Below are positions 22,101 through 31,400 of a stretch of 64,000 nt of DNA, piece after piece. Source of the DNA: Saccharina japonica (taxonomy: Eukaryota; Sar; Phaeophyceae; Laminariales; Laminariaceae). A program made the translations under genes and the position numbers. Every line of letters starts with the position of its first letter. Position 1 is the stretch's first letter. Under the pieces are notes generated by a model, which saw only the letters and a program-made list of their open reading frames with translations, did no database searches and was not told the DNA's origin. Where the stretch lies: the NCBI GenBank assembly GCA_008828725.1, contig MEHQ01001746.1, positions 449,846 through 513,845 of the forward strand, in the 5' to 3' direction.

Positions 22101-24400
22101 GGAGAAAATGACACACCACACTCCTCGCCCCATATATATGTCCGAATAAAAAATAAACCAGTGGAGTGGAATTTTTGTAACGACTAAAAAACATTTACTG
22201 TACGTAGTTTTATTTATGTTTTACGACAAGTTTTGGTATCGTGTTTTGCGTGTTTTTGGTGCCCCCCCCCCTGTTTACAGCAGGTACCGGAAATATCCGT
22301 AGGAGTGCTGTACTGCCTGTACTGGGATGTTTGTTTTTCAGGGCTCTTTGCGGACCATGACCCCACTCGCGGGTCGGGGTCAGGAAGTTTTGAAATCTGT
22401 CGGGTCGGGTCGGGTTTAGTTGGGAGGTTTTCAACCTCTCGCGGGTCGGGTCGGGTCGGGTCGGGTCACCCTTACCCGACCCGACCCGACCTGACCCGAC
22501 CCGCCAGGTTTGACCTGACCCTTGAGCAGCCCTGTTTTTTCGGGTACCCTCGAAGGAGTAGCAGTTCTTGTTCTCACGTTAACCCTTCGCCATAATTCAG
22601 TTCGTGGTCTGGAAGTCTTTGAAGCTTTGCACTGACTATTTCCTCCCGATGTGCAACGGACCCTGGCGCCCCGTTTCAGGAGAGCGCTCTGCACCCTCTG
22701 GCCAAGGCTCGGGTTACCGTGTCTAGCGGCCGCGTGCAGTTCTACCGAGCCTCGGTACACATCACCCCACAGGTGAGAGCACTATGGAAAGGGAAGATGG
22801 CGGATGGGGCACCGTGTTGGTGTCGTACACCATGCAGTTAGAAGTAGTAATAGTGGTAGTAGTGGTAGTAGTAGTAGTAGTAGTAGTCGTAGTAGTAGTA
22901 GTAGTAGTATGTAGACTAGTAGTAGTAGACATAGTAGTGGTAGTGGTAGTGGTAGTGGTGATAGTGGTAGTGTAGTAGTAGTAGAACTAGTATGCAGAAA
23001 TAGTAGTGCTGTAGTAGTAGTTTGTTGCAGTAGTAGTATAAGTAGCAGTAGCATGAATAGTAAGAGTATTGGTAGGACTAGCTGTAGTACAAACAAAAGC
23101 AGCAGCAGTAGTAGCAGCAGCAGCAACAGCAGCAGCGGGAATAGTAGTAAAACACGAAGTATCATATTAATAATAGAAGTATCGTATATACTTTGGTTGT
23201 GTTAGTATTATTAACAGTAGCATTCCTGTCTTTCGGCACACCACCCGGTTTGTCCTTGAGTCTCAATTAAGCCGTGACCCCTCGCTACCCCCACCCACAC
23301 CCTTCCCCACCTCCGACAACCCCCCCCCCACACACACACAGCTGAAGGGGCTGCCGTGGCTGATGCACGACTGGTTCTACTCCACCCTTGCCTTGGGCGT
23401 TCTCTTCATCACCTCCCTCGAGCTCATGTTCTACGGCTTCTACTACGTCTTTTTCCTCGCACTCGATCCCGACACCGATACATCAAATAGACGCGGCGCA
23501 TGGAGCAGCGCTCCGGGCACAAGCACGAGGAGCGCCGGCAGCAGAGCCGGTACTGGACGATTGGCCGCCACCAGCGTACCCGACGCCACCACCATAATTT
23601 CGGGAGCGAGGGGGCGCTCGGGGTCTGCGCAGGGGGGACAGTACGTGCCGAGCGCGACCGTCGGCAGCGATCGTGGGTCGACCGGCAGCGGAGGGGTGCC
23701 GGCCGTGGTGGGCGAGGAGGCTCTCAGGCGCAGGCACAGGGCCGAGGGCGGTAGCTGGGGGACGAGCGAGGTGGGTAGGCCCTTCGTGGACGCGAGCAGG
23801 CCGGCCACGACGGCGGTGTCTTCCGAAAGTTCTCCTTCGAGTCGGCCCGGAATCCAGGCGTACCAGAGAGGGGCGCGCTACGTCATCGAAGGCCGAGGGT
23901 TTGGCCAGAATAACACTACTTCTGCTGCTGCTGCTGCTGATGTCGGGTCTGCTTCTGCTGGTGCTGCTGCTGCTGCTGCTGGGGGTGGCGGTGATGGTGC
24001 TTCTGCTGTTTCGGGTGGGGGGAGGACAGGTAGCGCAAGGGCCCCCTCCATGGGTAAGTTGTCGGAGGAAGAAGAACATGCTGCCGCGATGGCCTCATGG
24101 GCTGCGCTAGGAGGCGGAGTTGACGTGCGCGGAGGAAGCGCGTCGGAAGGACGAGGAGGGGGAGGCGGAAGCGTGGGAGGGTCGACGATCCCGCGCGCCG
24201 TTGGACCCGGAGACGAGAAATCTATCGAAGGAAGCGGCTCGGGGGATCAAGGAGACGGGGAGAGCGAGGAAGGAGTGGGCGGCGGGATGATGCCCGGCGC
24301 AGGGTCTTCGTTCGGAGCGCAGGCGTTGGCGGCTGCTGAGTGGATGGGGAGGGGGGAGGGGGCGACCGGCAGTCGAGTCCATGACTTGACTGATCAGTAA
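13097..24400 (+). CDS. Seipin-family lipid-droplet biogenesis protein (six-exon model)
   Basis: Modelled exons: 13097-13153, 13565-13735, 19047-19175, 20697-20888, 22680-22772 and 23342-24400, all joined in phase 0, giving about 566 residues. Seipins are ER membrane proteins that form rings at lipid-droplet contact sites; they have a short N-terminal cytosolic tail, TM1, a lumenal beta-sandwich, TM2 and a variable cytosolic tail. That order is seen here: a hydrophobic segment in exon 2 (VFQYLMIFVALLL), then FDY motifs; a lumenal GQHYLVGLEL..P.SYINRRVGVF block in exons 3-4 matching the family's Y-x-V-x-L-x-L-x-x-P..N..G.F pattern; SSGRVQFYRASVHI in exon 5; and TM2 with LKGLPWLMHDWFYS in exon 6. 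The tail is long and Gly/Ser/Ala-rich, as in other divergent seipins. Exon 1 and its start are the weakest part. Introns are packed with A, B, C, D and E elements. Confidence 0.85.
13405..13444 (+). pseudogene. Decayed copy of the 5' part of seipin exon 2
   Basis: About 40 bases closely resembling the start of exon 2, including a preceding ATGCAG acceptor and the readable IFRYLLIFVVLL. Similarity stops after TTATCGG and the frame continues into unrelated sequence. The mirror copy lies at 335-374 on the minus strand. Confidence 0.7.
13565..13735 (+). CDS. Seipin exon 2 (TM1 and start of lumenal domain)
   Basis: Acceptor GTGCAG| and donor TCG|GTAAGA, 57 codons. It begins with a hydrophobic helix and ends in two near-identical units, HDKPLFFDYS and PDKPMFFDYS. 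A 33-nt in-frame tandem duplication has therefore repeated the membrane-proximal FDY motif that other seipins carry once. Confidence 0.8.
13780..14281. mobile_element. A element with nested fold-back C element
   Basis: Ends CGCATGCTACGGTGGCCTGC and CTCTATCGTTGCACGCGTC. A C element (13932-14146) interrupts it after CGATCTCACGGCCTTA. It separates seipin exon 2 from its decayed 3' copy. Confidence 0.8.
13932..14146. mobile_element. Fold-back C element
   Basis: Almost the whole 215 bp is a palindrome: GGGCCCATATTAACGA at one end and TCGTTAATATGGGCCC at the other, with TCAACACACGCACCAGCACC and its complement flanking a loop of about 40 bp. No coding capacity. Confidence 0.85.
14294..14329 (+). 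pseudogene. Decayed copy of the 3' end of seipin exon 2
   Basis: The reading MFLDYVRRATS followed by GTAGGA mirrors exon 2's end (MFFDYSSRATS, then GTAAGA). Similarity continues into the intron for about 30 bases (CGAACCCCCT..CAATGTT). It lies directly after an A element that ends at about 14280. Confidence 0.7.
15240..15268. repeat. CTG microsatellite
   Basis: GTTGTTGTTGCTGCTGCTGC-type trinucleotide run in seipin intron 2. Confidence 0.9.
15766..15853. repeat. 10-bp satellite AGGCAAAGCA
   Basis: About eight perfect or near-perfect units. The overlapping open frames on both strands are by-products. Confidence 0.95.
15938..16085. mobile_element. I element, seipin intron 2
   Basis: GGGGGAGCATAGTAAACAGG ... 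TATTCGGTCCTATTTACTAC, with the right-end motif duplicated internally (TATTTGGTCCCCTATTTACT). Confidence 0.6.
16232..16960. repeat. Tandem duplication, unit about 365 bp, each with a B element
   Basis: GTAGTCATAGGCACTCGCTC (16232) and GTAGTCATAAGCACTCGCTC (16597) start two units that share GGCCGACAACCCATTAATAA-type B elements, GGACACCTGCGTACGAGACA and CCCAACCAAACAT. Units differ by scattered substitutions. Confidence 0.85.
16958..17249. mobile_element. A element
   Basis: From GAGGCGTGCTGCGATAGAGG through GATGAAACGGTTTCTGAATG, GGGGCCATGGGATAGTTCAT and GTAGAGCTCCTCAAG to ACCGCCGTAGTATGCGTC. One of the more complete copies, with no insert. Confidence 0.85.
17310..17760. repeat. Degenerate tandem array, GGTTGTTGAGCTTTGTTCC motif
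   Basis: Six or more diverged units of 50-75 bp containing TTGTTGAGCTTTGTTC and CCCAAGACTTCGAG; includes a perfect 34-bp repeat at 17585-17650. Confidence 0.7.
17931..18470. repeat. D repeat, two direct copies
   Basis: Both copies carry GTATGACCATAGACCCTCGC or a close variant, TCCCTACAATGCCGGGAC, GGCAGACATTGC and CACCAAGCGCGAAGCGCCGT. The second also keeps the tail AGAACCGCTTGTGAGGCGGA. Class unknown. Confidence 0.75.
18657..19036. mobile_element. A element adjoining seipin exon 3
   Basis: GACGCGTGCTACGATAAAGG to CTCTATCGTAGCATGCGTC, with about 100 bp of extra sequence in the middle. Ends about 10 bp before the exon 3 acceptor. Confidence 0.8.
19047..19175 (+). CDS. Seipin exon 3 (lumenal beta strands)
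   Basis: 43 codons ending at ATG|GTGAGA. It contains the conserved strand pattern GQHYLVGLELQMP..YINRRVGVF. The acceptor AAAAAG| at 19046 was chosen because it preserves phase 0 and the spacing expected between the FDY motif and this strand. It lies only about 10 bp beyond an A element (18658-19036), so the acceptor may have been reshaped by that insertion. Confidence 0.75.
19256..19595. mobile_element. A element with duplicated end
   Basis: Starts GACTCGTGCTACGATAGAGG. The terminal GGTGCACCTCTACCGTGGCA plus about 40 bp of flank is repeated in tandem (19490-19610, unit about 59 bp), so the end appears twice. Confidence 0.75.
19744..20016. mobile_element. A element
   Basis: GACTCATGCTACGTACGATA to GCACCTCTACCGCAGCATGC. 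Internal landmarks TTTTTGGCTGAAACG and GGTAGCACCTTCCATTTTCC are present. Third A element in seipin introns 3-4 within 1.4 kb. Confidence 0.8.
20301..20585. mobile_element. E element in seipin intron 3
   Basis: CAGTGGGTAGCCCGATTCAA to CTCTTAAATCGAGGTACCCA; shares AATCGGCATGTCCCGCCTAT with the copy at 5713-5998 and holds a complete B element. Confidence 0.75.
20440..20530. mobile_element. B element nested in an E element, TTAA flanks
   Basis: GTGTAATTAA precedes CTTAACCCCTTAATAACTGG and the copy ends GTTCTGAATGGG before TTAATAACG. The uninterrupted E copy reads GTGTAGTTAAGAGCG, so the insertion duplicated TTAA, the target of piggyBac-type elements. Confidence 0.75.
20598..20656. repeat. CCCA tetranucleotide repeat before seipin exon 4
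   Basis: CACCCACCCACC run ending in a C tract, 40 bp upstream of the acceptor at 20696. It may act as a C-rich polypyrimidine tract. Confidence 0.9.
20697..20888 (+). CDS. Seipin exon 4 (lumenal domain core)
   Basis: 64 codons from acceptor ATGCAG| to donor GTG|GTAGTC. It contains the hydrophobic GMFFSWPLYLLGVREEAD segment, equivalent to the membrane-inserting hydrophobic helix region of seipins. A donor three bases upstream, at 20886, would also keep frame. Confidence 0.8.
21693..21893 (+). mobile_element. SINE, 5'-truncated copy
   Basis: Starts at GTAGTCGACGAGGGAAAAAA and runs through CTCTCGCGATAAAAA to AGGATGGA. A TA-rich insertion (TATATACATATATATA) splits the last third. Located in seipin intron 4. 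Confidence 0.75.
22435..22510. repeat. Inverted GGGTC/GACCC tract
   Basis: GGGTCGGGTCGGGTCGGGTC faces CCGACCCGACCCGACCTGAC, separated by only about 10 bp, so it could form a hairpin in seipin intron 4. Confidence 0.85.
22680..22772 (+). CDS. Seipin exon 5 (last lumenal strands)
   Basis: 31 codons between TTTCAG| and CAG|GTGAGA. It encodes ARVTVSSGRVQFYRASVHI, matching the conserved I-x-I-x-S-x-x-I-Q-x-Y-x-A-x-L segment before TM2. Confidence 0.85.
22835..23160. repeat. TAG/GTAGTG microsatellite grading into AGC
   Basis: About 180 bp of TAGTAG and TAGTGG units, then AGCAGCAGTAG units. The long open frames on both strands are artefacts of the repeat. Seipin intron 5. Confidence 0.9.
23342..24400 (+). 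CDS. Seipin exon 6 (TM2 and long disordered tail)
   Basis: Acceptor CACACACAG| at 23341; 352 residues and TAA at 24398. The first 45 residues hold LKGLPWLMHDWFYS and the second hydrophobic helix. The remainder, about 300 residues, is Gly/Ser/Ala/Arg-rich with CTG-repeat-encoded alanine runs near 23920-23990, and is presumably disordered and cytosolic. It is strikingly richer in GC than its surroundings. Confidence 0.85.
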   Translation: MKGLPWLMHDWFYSTLALGVLFITSLELMFYGFYYVFFLALDPDTDTSNRRGAWSSAPGTSTRSAGSRAGTGRLAATSVPDATTIISGARGRSGSAQGGQYVPSATVGSDRGSTGSGGVPAVVGEEALRRRHRAEGGSWGTSEVGRPFVDASRPATTAVSSESSPSSRPGIQAYQRGARYVIEGRGFGQNNTTSAAAAADVGSASAGAAAAAAGGGGDGASAVSGGGRTGSARAPSMGKLSEEEEHAAAMASWAALGGGVDVRGGSASEGRGGGGGSVGGSTIPRAVGPGDEKSIEGSGSGDQGDGESEEGVGGGMMPGAGSSFGAQALAAAEWMGRGEGATGSRVHDLTDQ

Positions 24401-27223
24401 CCGTTTTTTTCTACTGTGTATGTATATTTCGTACATATATGCATGCCATCAGTTCGTACGGGATTTTGATGCCAAGTGGCGTCGTTCTCGCCATTATGTC
24501 GGCGGGCTTCTTTTGCACTGTAGAATCGCGATAGGCCTTTTGTCTGACGGCCGGCGGGGCCATGGACGACAGATGTCGACCGTCAGGGTGTTTTTTTCCC
24601 ATGCATGTGGGTGCAGAGTTCTGAAGGGATTGGGCATGGTTCGTAACGATTTGTACGGACCGATCGAGACTCTTCTAGGCACGAGGAGTGCGTTCGTAGC
24701 TGTGGTTTGAGTGTTTCTTGCGTGCGGGGGACAGTGCTACCGTAGCTGTGATGCGGCTCGCTGTGCTCCCAGCCGGTAGGATCGATACTCACGGCCGGGA
24801 AGGCTTGGCTGATGGTTGTCCTACGTTAGTTGTATCGGCATGATTGATTGTGGGCGCTCAACTCTCCAACTGCTGTATGTGCATGCAGTCGTATATGATA
24901 TCTGGTACCGGCGCTTGGTAATATAATACTTGTACGTATGTATGCATGTATGTATGTATGATGGCTTGATTTTGGTGTTCCCGGAGAAATGCTGCTGTGT
25001 ACGCTGGGTTCCATCTCGCAAATGCTTGCAACCAAAGATGTCGGGAGCAGGACTTTCAACCCTTGACAGGCAGCAGCTTTGCCTTGACGTGCCGTGACTG
25101 ACGCCGAACTACAAGGTTTTAGTGTGGAACACTTCGGGCCTACACCCTTGACAGCGCATGTGTTGCCGTGCTTGACATGTGTCTTATTAATGACATATTT
25201 GCTTGCAACAGTCGGGCAGGCCGGCTGTTGCTATATTGGCGACCCAATATATATACATATATGTATGTTGCCATTGTGTCAATGAGCTCCGACGACCAAC
25301 CGCGACTACGTATATAGCGGTGGGGGAAGCTGAAGCTATTCCTCGTGGCCGAGTGGTGGATGGGCGTCATGGAAAAGAGGGGAGGGGATCATTGAACACG
25401 TGAAGACGTACCCTTTTGTATGTACCCTGTTGACATACACGCACAACATCATCGAATGTCAAGAGTGTTATCGACTTGACCCAACTTGGACGAAATGAGC
25501 GATATTCCACGATGATCCTCTCATTATTCTCAATCCCGAGACATTTCGAAGGCGGTTAGGGTTACTACAGTAGGTTTTTAGGGTCGGGGTAATTCCTAAG
25601 GGCCCGTTTTAACGAAGAAAAAAAAAAAATCAATTTGGATTTTTTTTATTCAAATCCGCTTTTCATTGGTCAACACACGCACCAGCACCTAATATTATGT
25701 TCTATGTTTTTTATTTTTGGTGCTGGTGCGTGTGTTGACCAATGAAAAGCGAATTTGAATTTTATTTTTTCCAAATTGAATTTATTTTATACTCGTTAAT
25801 TCGGGCCCTAAGGGCCCGTATTAACGAAGACAGCAAAAATTCAATTTGGAAAAAAAAAAAATCAAATTCGCTAATCATTGGTCAACACACGCACCAGCAC
25901 CCAATATTATGCCCCAAGATCCTGATCTTTGGTGCTGGTGCGTGTGTTGACCAATGAAAAGCGGATTTGATTTTTTTTTTTCAATTTGAATTTTTTTTTT
26001 CTTCGTTAAAACGGGCCCTAAGAGAGTACTCTTAGGTTTTTCGTCTGCAATACATCTCAAACCACTCGTATTATTACGGGGGACCACACTCGTACTGTAC
26101 TCGTACGACGTAGTTTTTTTTATTTTGTGTTTTTGTTATTTCGTACTGGAATTAGAATTAATGATGTATTTTCCGAGTTAGGGCTCACGAAAAAGGAACA
26201 AACATTGTTGATAAAAAGAGGAAAATACAAGTATAGTTTTTGTGTGTACCATATCGTTATCGTGTCCTTCGAAGGTAAAAACTAATTAATGACTTGAAAT
26301 ATTAATAGTATGAATTAATTAAAAATATGGCGTTATATCGTAGGCTTTGGAAAATGTACGAAACGGGGGCCGGGTTTTATGTCCTATTTACTACCTGGTA
26401 TGATGGTCCGCCCGTACAAACATTCTTGACCTCAACTCTTGAGGCCGATTCTCGACCCCGATTATCGCGTTTTGCGGCATTTTCTCATTCCTGCTTGGTT
26501 GAGTGTCAACGCTTCTCTATACTGCTGCGTGCTTTACTGACGTATGTATACTGACTGTACTGACTGACTACGTAAAGCCCGTTTTTTACCAACAACTACC
26601 GGGTATTCCGTAGTACAGCACAGTATATCATCTACTGCTGAAGTGCGTCTAATCTGGGCCAAGTTCTGTCCAGTATACTCCGTACAGCAGTACACCTTTT
26701 TCACAACAGCCTCAGGGCAGGGTCTCTCTGGTCGCCTCGCACTCGCATCCGCATTTTGATTGTATTTCGGACCAAGTTTTAGTTTTGGGCGACAAACTAC
26801 TTGAAATTTGTATAGGATCATTATTGCTGGAAAACAATTTCTTCGAAGAAAACGAGTTTAGCGTACTTGCACTGCTGTACCAGGTACGTAAGATGGAACC
26901 TTCGTGCCATAACGCCATACCTGCCTGTGGTACCCGAGCGATGATACACCCGTTCTTGTTAAAAGCTCCGCTGACCTCTCGGAGGCAGGCAGGGACGGGG
27001 CGACCACTTGTTCTACGTACAAGTACTCCTATTTTGATTTTTGAAAAAATGATTTTGAAATTTGAAATTGAAAAAAAAAAGTAAGGGGACAAAATATAAA
27101 ACACCCCTGACAATTATCCTCCCAGATACCACTGGAACTCCACGAAGAGGTTGGAAATGCTCTGTCTCTCGGCTGGCTTTGAACACACCGCCGTTCAACG
27201 CACGGCCACATCAAGTGGCCAAG
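24401..27223. other. Intergenic region between the seipin and HMG-box genes
   Basis: Apart from the two C elements (25598-26023) and a B-like fragment (26785-26815), it holds AT-rich and TATG/TGTA-rich sequence. It must contain the seipin 3' end and the HMG-box promoter, but I see no clear signal for either. Confidence 0.6.
25598..26023. mobile_element. Two abutting fold-back C elements
   Basis: Copies at 25598-25812 and 25808-26023 share the junction GGGCCCTAAGGGCCC. Each has the GGTGCTGGTGCGTGTGTTGA inner arms and a different loop. They lie between the seipin and HMG-box genes. Confidence 0.85.
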
Positions 27224-27397
27224 ATGAGTCCACCCGCAACAGCGACACCCGGCGCCAGCAGTTCCCGGGTATCGAGGAAAAGGACACACCACTCTGCGTA
27301 TCACCTCTTCATGAAGGCCGTTCGAGTGGATATGAACCGGAAGTTTGGAGGGGCGGACGAGTTGATGGCGCACTTCATGAAGCACCACCAGGAAAAG
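27224..27397 (+). CDS. HMG-box gene exon 1
   Basis: First ATG of the conserved block at 27224, 58 codons, donor AAG|GTTCGC in phase 0. It encodes a Thr/Ser/Ala-rich N-terminus and HMG helix 1. The same frame is open upstream of this ATG, so a longer N-terminus is possible, but the upstream sequence looks non-coding. Confidence 0.65.
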
Positions 27398-28320
27398 GTT
27401 CGCAAAACCCTGCCTACCCTGCCCCTGCCTTTGGTTCGACGCTTCTCGTCTGTAGCCGCGATAACGATGTCGGGGATGCCGGTCTTTGTTGCCGGTGTGT
27501 CATCTGACACCATGGTATACAAACACGATCGGGGTTTTTAGACGCTCTGTTGGATGACTGAGAGACGCCCACAGGTGCCAAACTGCCACCGTTCTACTAT
27601 CTGATCGTCCCTGTATTTTTCCCCCTGTTGTTGTTGCATCCCGGGCTTGTTGTCCCGATGAGGCAATCCGTGGCCTGCCTTGCCAATGTGGCAACAATGT
27701 GTGACCTACTCTGCCGCATGGGGTGTAGGCTGTTCAGTGCAGCACCCGATGCTGCAATCGCCATTCTGGTCAGGATGCGCCTCGCTTGGGCACGAGGCAC
27801 ATCCTACATACCTTTGATTGTTGAAAGATACATGATCTTGCAACGCTTGCACTACGTATCAATAGACTACGGGCACAGCAGTACCAGGTACCGGTACCAG
27901 GTCGTACCCGGTACCTGATGCCTGGTAATAGACTACCGATACGTACTGCTGCATGTTTACCAGTAGTCTACTCATAGTGCTGCTATCATCGAATGGTGGA
28001 ATGCAACTGATGTACGAGCATAATATTATACAAGCATACAATACAAGTACTCGTATACAAGCGGGGCTTCGCCGCGACGGGCTGACGCCCGCAGCCAGCT
28101 CCGTGTACGCCTGTGTAGGGGTCGACACATGTATATAGGTACAGCATCATCAATCGTGACGGTCGAATCGACAGCACTGATGGACTGCCAAATGGTGTGC
28201 CGGATACGCTCGACGGCAGCAGCAGCAGCATAAGCAACAGTTCGTACAGCAAACAGTACGTACGCTAGACCAACCGTCGGCCAGACCAGGACGTTTCTGC
28301 AGCACTGCCTGTGGTATGTT

Positions 28321-28358
<38 letters not shown>

Positions 28359-28434
28359 CTCGTCGTATGATACAGCAGTAACCATCATCGATTCTAGTAC
28401 ATCAATAGTACAGCAGCAGCAGCACATCAATAGT

Positions 28435-28472
<38 letters not shown>

Positions 28473-31400
28473 GGCTATTCATTTTTTGTATATTATTCCG
28501 TAGCAGTAGCACGTGTATATACGTGCATTCAGCAGACACCGGAAAGCGGCAAGTACGCTCGACCAACCGTCGATCACCCGAGTACCACTATTCGTATGAT
28601 ATACACGTGCAGCCGATCCCCCGCCGAAGCTCCAAGCAGACCCGGCAACGTCACAACACCAATATGTATTTATGTACTTCGTATACACATATGATAGACG
28701 TACTATTAATACTGTAGTTCAGGTTTCCACATCATATTCTATGCCAGGTAGGTGATTGCCCGGCAAACAATCGAGCGATTACGTCCCGGCAGAGTTGGTT
28801 ATTGCCATTACGGGGGACCATATTAAACACTAGTAAATAAGACCTACGGTGCACACAAAAACCTCCATATTTCCCTATTTTTACTAACAATATTTGGGTC
28901 CTATTTACTATGGTCCCCCGTGATATACAGTAGTTATAGTACTAATAGTTGTCAGAACCAAATATGGTGTATAAACATGGGGGATGTATGATTTTTCGGT
29001 CCACCATGGATTCTTCTTACCACATATGCCCACCCAGAAATAGCGAAACGAGGTTCTAACTTGCACGCCTGCCTAAAATATAGTGCATGCCTTACGGCCT
29101 TAACTTTTCAGCTGGGCCAAACCGGAGGTCCGCCTCGCCTGACCGAATTTGTCGGGAAAGCAAGTGTATACACATAGAACTACGGCAGTAACGATAGACT
29201 CGTTTGGGCTGGTCGGTGTTTGTTACTTGCTTGGTTACTTGCCCGGTGACCGGTGGCTACTAATTTTTTTCTTTGGCTCCAAAGAGCTCTTTTCATGTTA
29301 TTCGTCCTTGCCCGGTGGCTAAGCTGCTTACGTAGCTGGTACGAGGAACGAACACCTGCTGTGTTCTCCATTTTCAGCTTGCGACACCCCCGGGATTTCA
29401 AGTCAAGCACAATCCCGAAGGGGAAACTTGTATCTATATATTCGGCTGTGTATTTTCTATACCTTCCATCAGCTTCACACAGCTGGTAACTTTTATAACT
29501 GCACCCACCGTGTGCGAGTACATAACGAGAGCTACCGTCGCTTCACTGCGTGCACCAAACAGCCTACTGTAGCCTGGATCGCGATCCGTGTCTAACCAAT
29601 TGTTTCCTCTCACTTGAACCCCACTTGGCGCAGGAGGGCGAGGAAACGCTCACGCTCCCTGTCATGAAAATGGCAGTCTTGGGGAACATGTGGACTAACG
29701 CCTTGCCGAGCGTACGAGAGTTTTTCGAACATGCGGCGCAGAGGAAAAGCGCGTGGGAGGATGCCAGGGCCCTCGCAGCCGAGAGCAAGGTATTTTATCC
29801 GGCGACCCCTGTGTCGATTCGGCACAATATGCGGCAAGACCAGTGCCGATCCGGCGTGAAAATCGGCGAAATATGTGCGGATGGCTTGATTTGCTGCTAG
29901 GCTTGTGCTGGTCCGGCGTGCTATGCGGCGATACCTGTGCCGATCCGTCATGATATGTGGCTAGACTTGTGTCGATTCGTACTATGCGGCAATAACTGTT
30001 TTATTCCAGCTTAAGATGCGGCAAGATCTGCACTGGTCCGGCGTAATGTGCGGCAGTTACCTGTGCTGATCCGGCGTAATGTACGGCACGACCTGGCTCA
30101 CCCGGCGTACTGCCCGGTAAGACCTGTGCTGATCGGCGTATTAAGCAGCTAGACTTTTGCTGACCCGGCGAAAATATGGGGCCGGATTTGCGCTGATCCG
30201 GTGTAGCGCATCGGATCTGATTGGTCAAATCCTGGTGGCATGCTTGAAATGGTTACGACTGCCCTGCTCTTAGTTTAACCGTATGGATTTGGCGAATTGG
30301 CGGAATGAAATCGCACGGGTCGTATTTAGCGGTAAGACTTGTACAGCCCATGTGGAACAAATCAAGTTGCCTTCCAACGACCATCTGTCTTTTCACTCAA
30401 AAATTCCGCCGCGTTTTTTTTCGATCCGTTGACGTTCTGACCGTTCAACGGTCTGTCTTCTGTCGCATCGAAATCTCTGCGTTTGGTTTTTCCCGATCCG
30501 TTCTCGTTCTAACCGTCCAACGGTCTGTCTTGTGTTGCATGGAAATCTCCGCGTTTTCCCCGAGAGCCGTTCTCGTGCTAACCGTTCAACGGTCTGTCTT
30601 CTATTGCATCGAAATCTCCGCGTCTTTCCCCGCGATCCGTTCTCGTTCTATAACCGTTTAACGGTCGTCTTCTGTTTCGCATCAAAATATCTGCGTTTGT
30701 CCACGATCCGGTCTCGTCGAAGGGGGTTGGCGGGTTCTCCAACACCGAAAACGAGAGCGACGTGGAGGAAGAAGGAGACGAAGGACGAGGCAAACGGTCG
30801 AGGCCAGCCGGGGGCGGGAAGTCGCAAAAAACAAGGCATTCCGCGAAGGGCGCCTCTCCCCCCTCCGCGAGTGCTAACCCGGATGCTGGTTCAGATTCGA
30901 AGCCTTCCAGGCGCCCCTCAGGCGCAGCTGCGAAGGAAGTGGACACGGACGCGGAGGTGCAGAGCAAGCAGGGCAAGAAGAATAGGGGGGAGAAGGTGAA
31001 GAAACCGTCTCGAAAGTCTGCCTCAGGCGAGACCGTTGTTCCCGAGGGGGGAGACGGTGTCTCTCAGGACGCAGACTCGTCGATCCCGTTGTCGATGTCC
31101 GGGGACGGGAAGGGTCCAACTTCGGAGCTGTCCGCTTCCGCGACAGACCACCCAGCGGAGAGCAAGTCGACGCACGTTAGCAACCCGGACGAGGCGATTT
31201 CCGACGGTGCCACGGAGGCTAAGAGCGCGAAAAGAAAGTCGAAGGCGGAGAGGCGCAAAGCCAGAGCAGACCGGGCAGCGAAGGAGCTGGCTCGCACGGG
31301 CAGGGATGCGGATGATGGTCTTTCTGATGACACCGGGGTTTCCAACGGGGAGAAGGCGGGAGCGAAGGAGGGCGCGGCAAGCATGAAGCAGAAGAAGAGT

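Noticed and set aside
22784..23165. Long open frames on both strands (poly-Val, poly-Leu)
   Set aside because: They are readings of a TAG/GTAGTG microsatellite without start or splice context, inside seipin intron 5.
25330..25405. TGGCCGAGTGG, resembling a Ser/Leu tRNA D-arm
   Set aside because: No B box or acceptor stem at the required distance.
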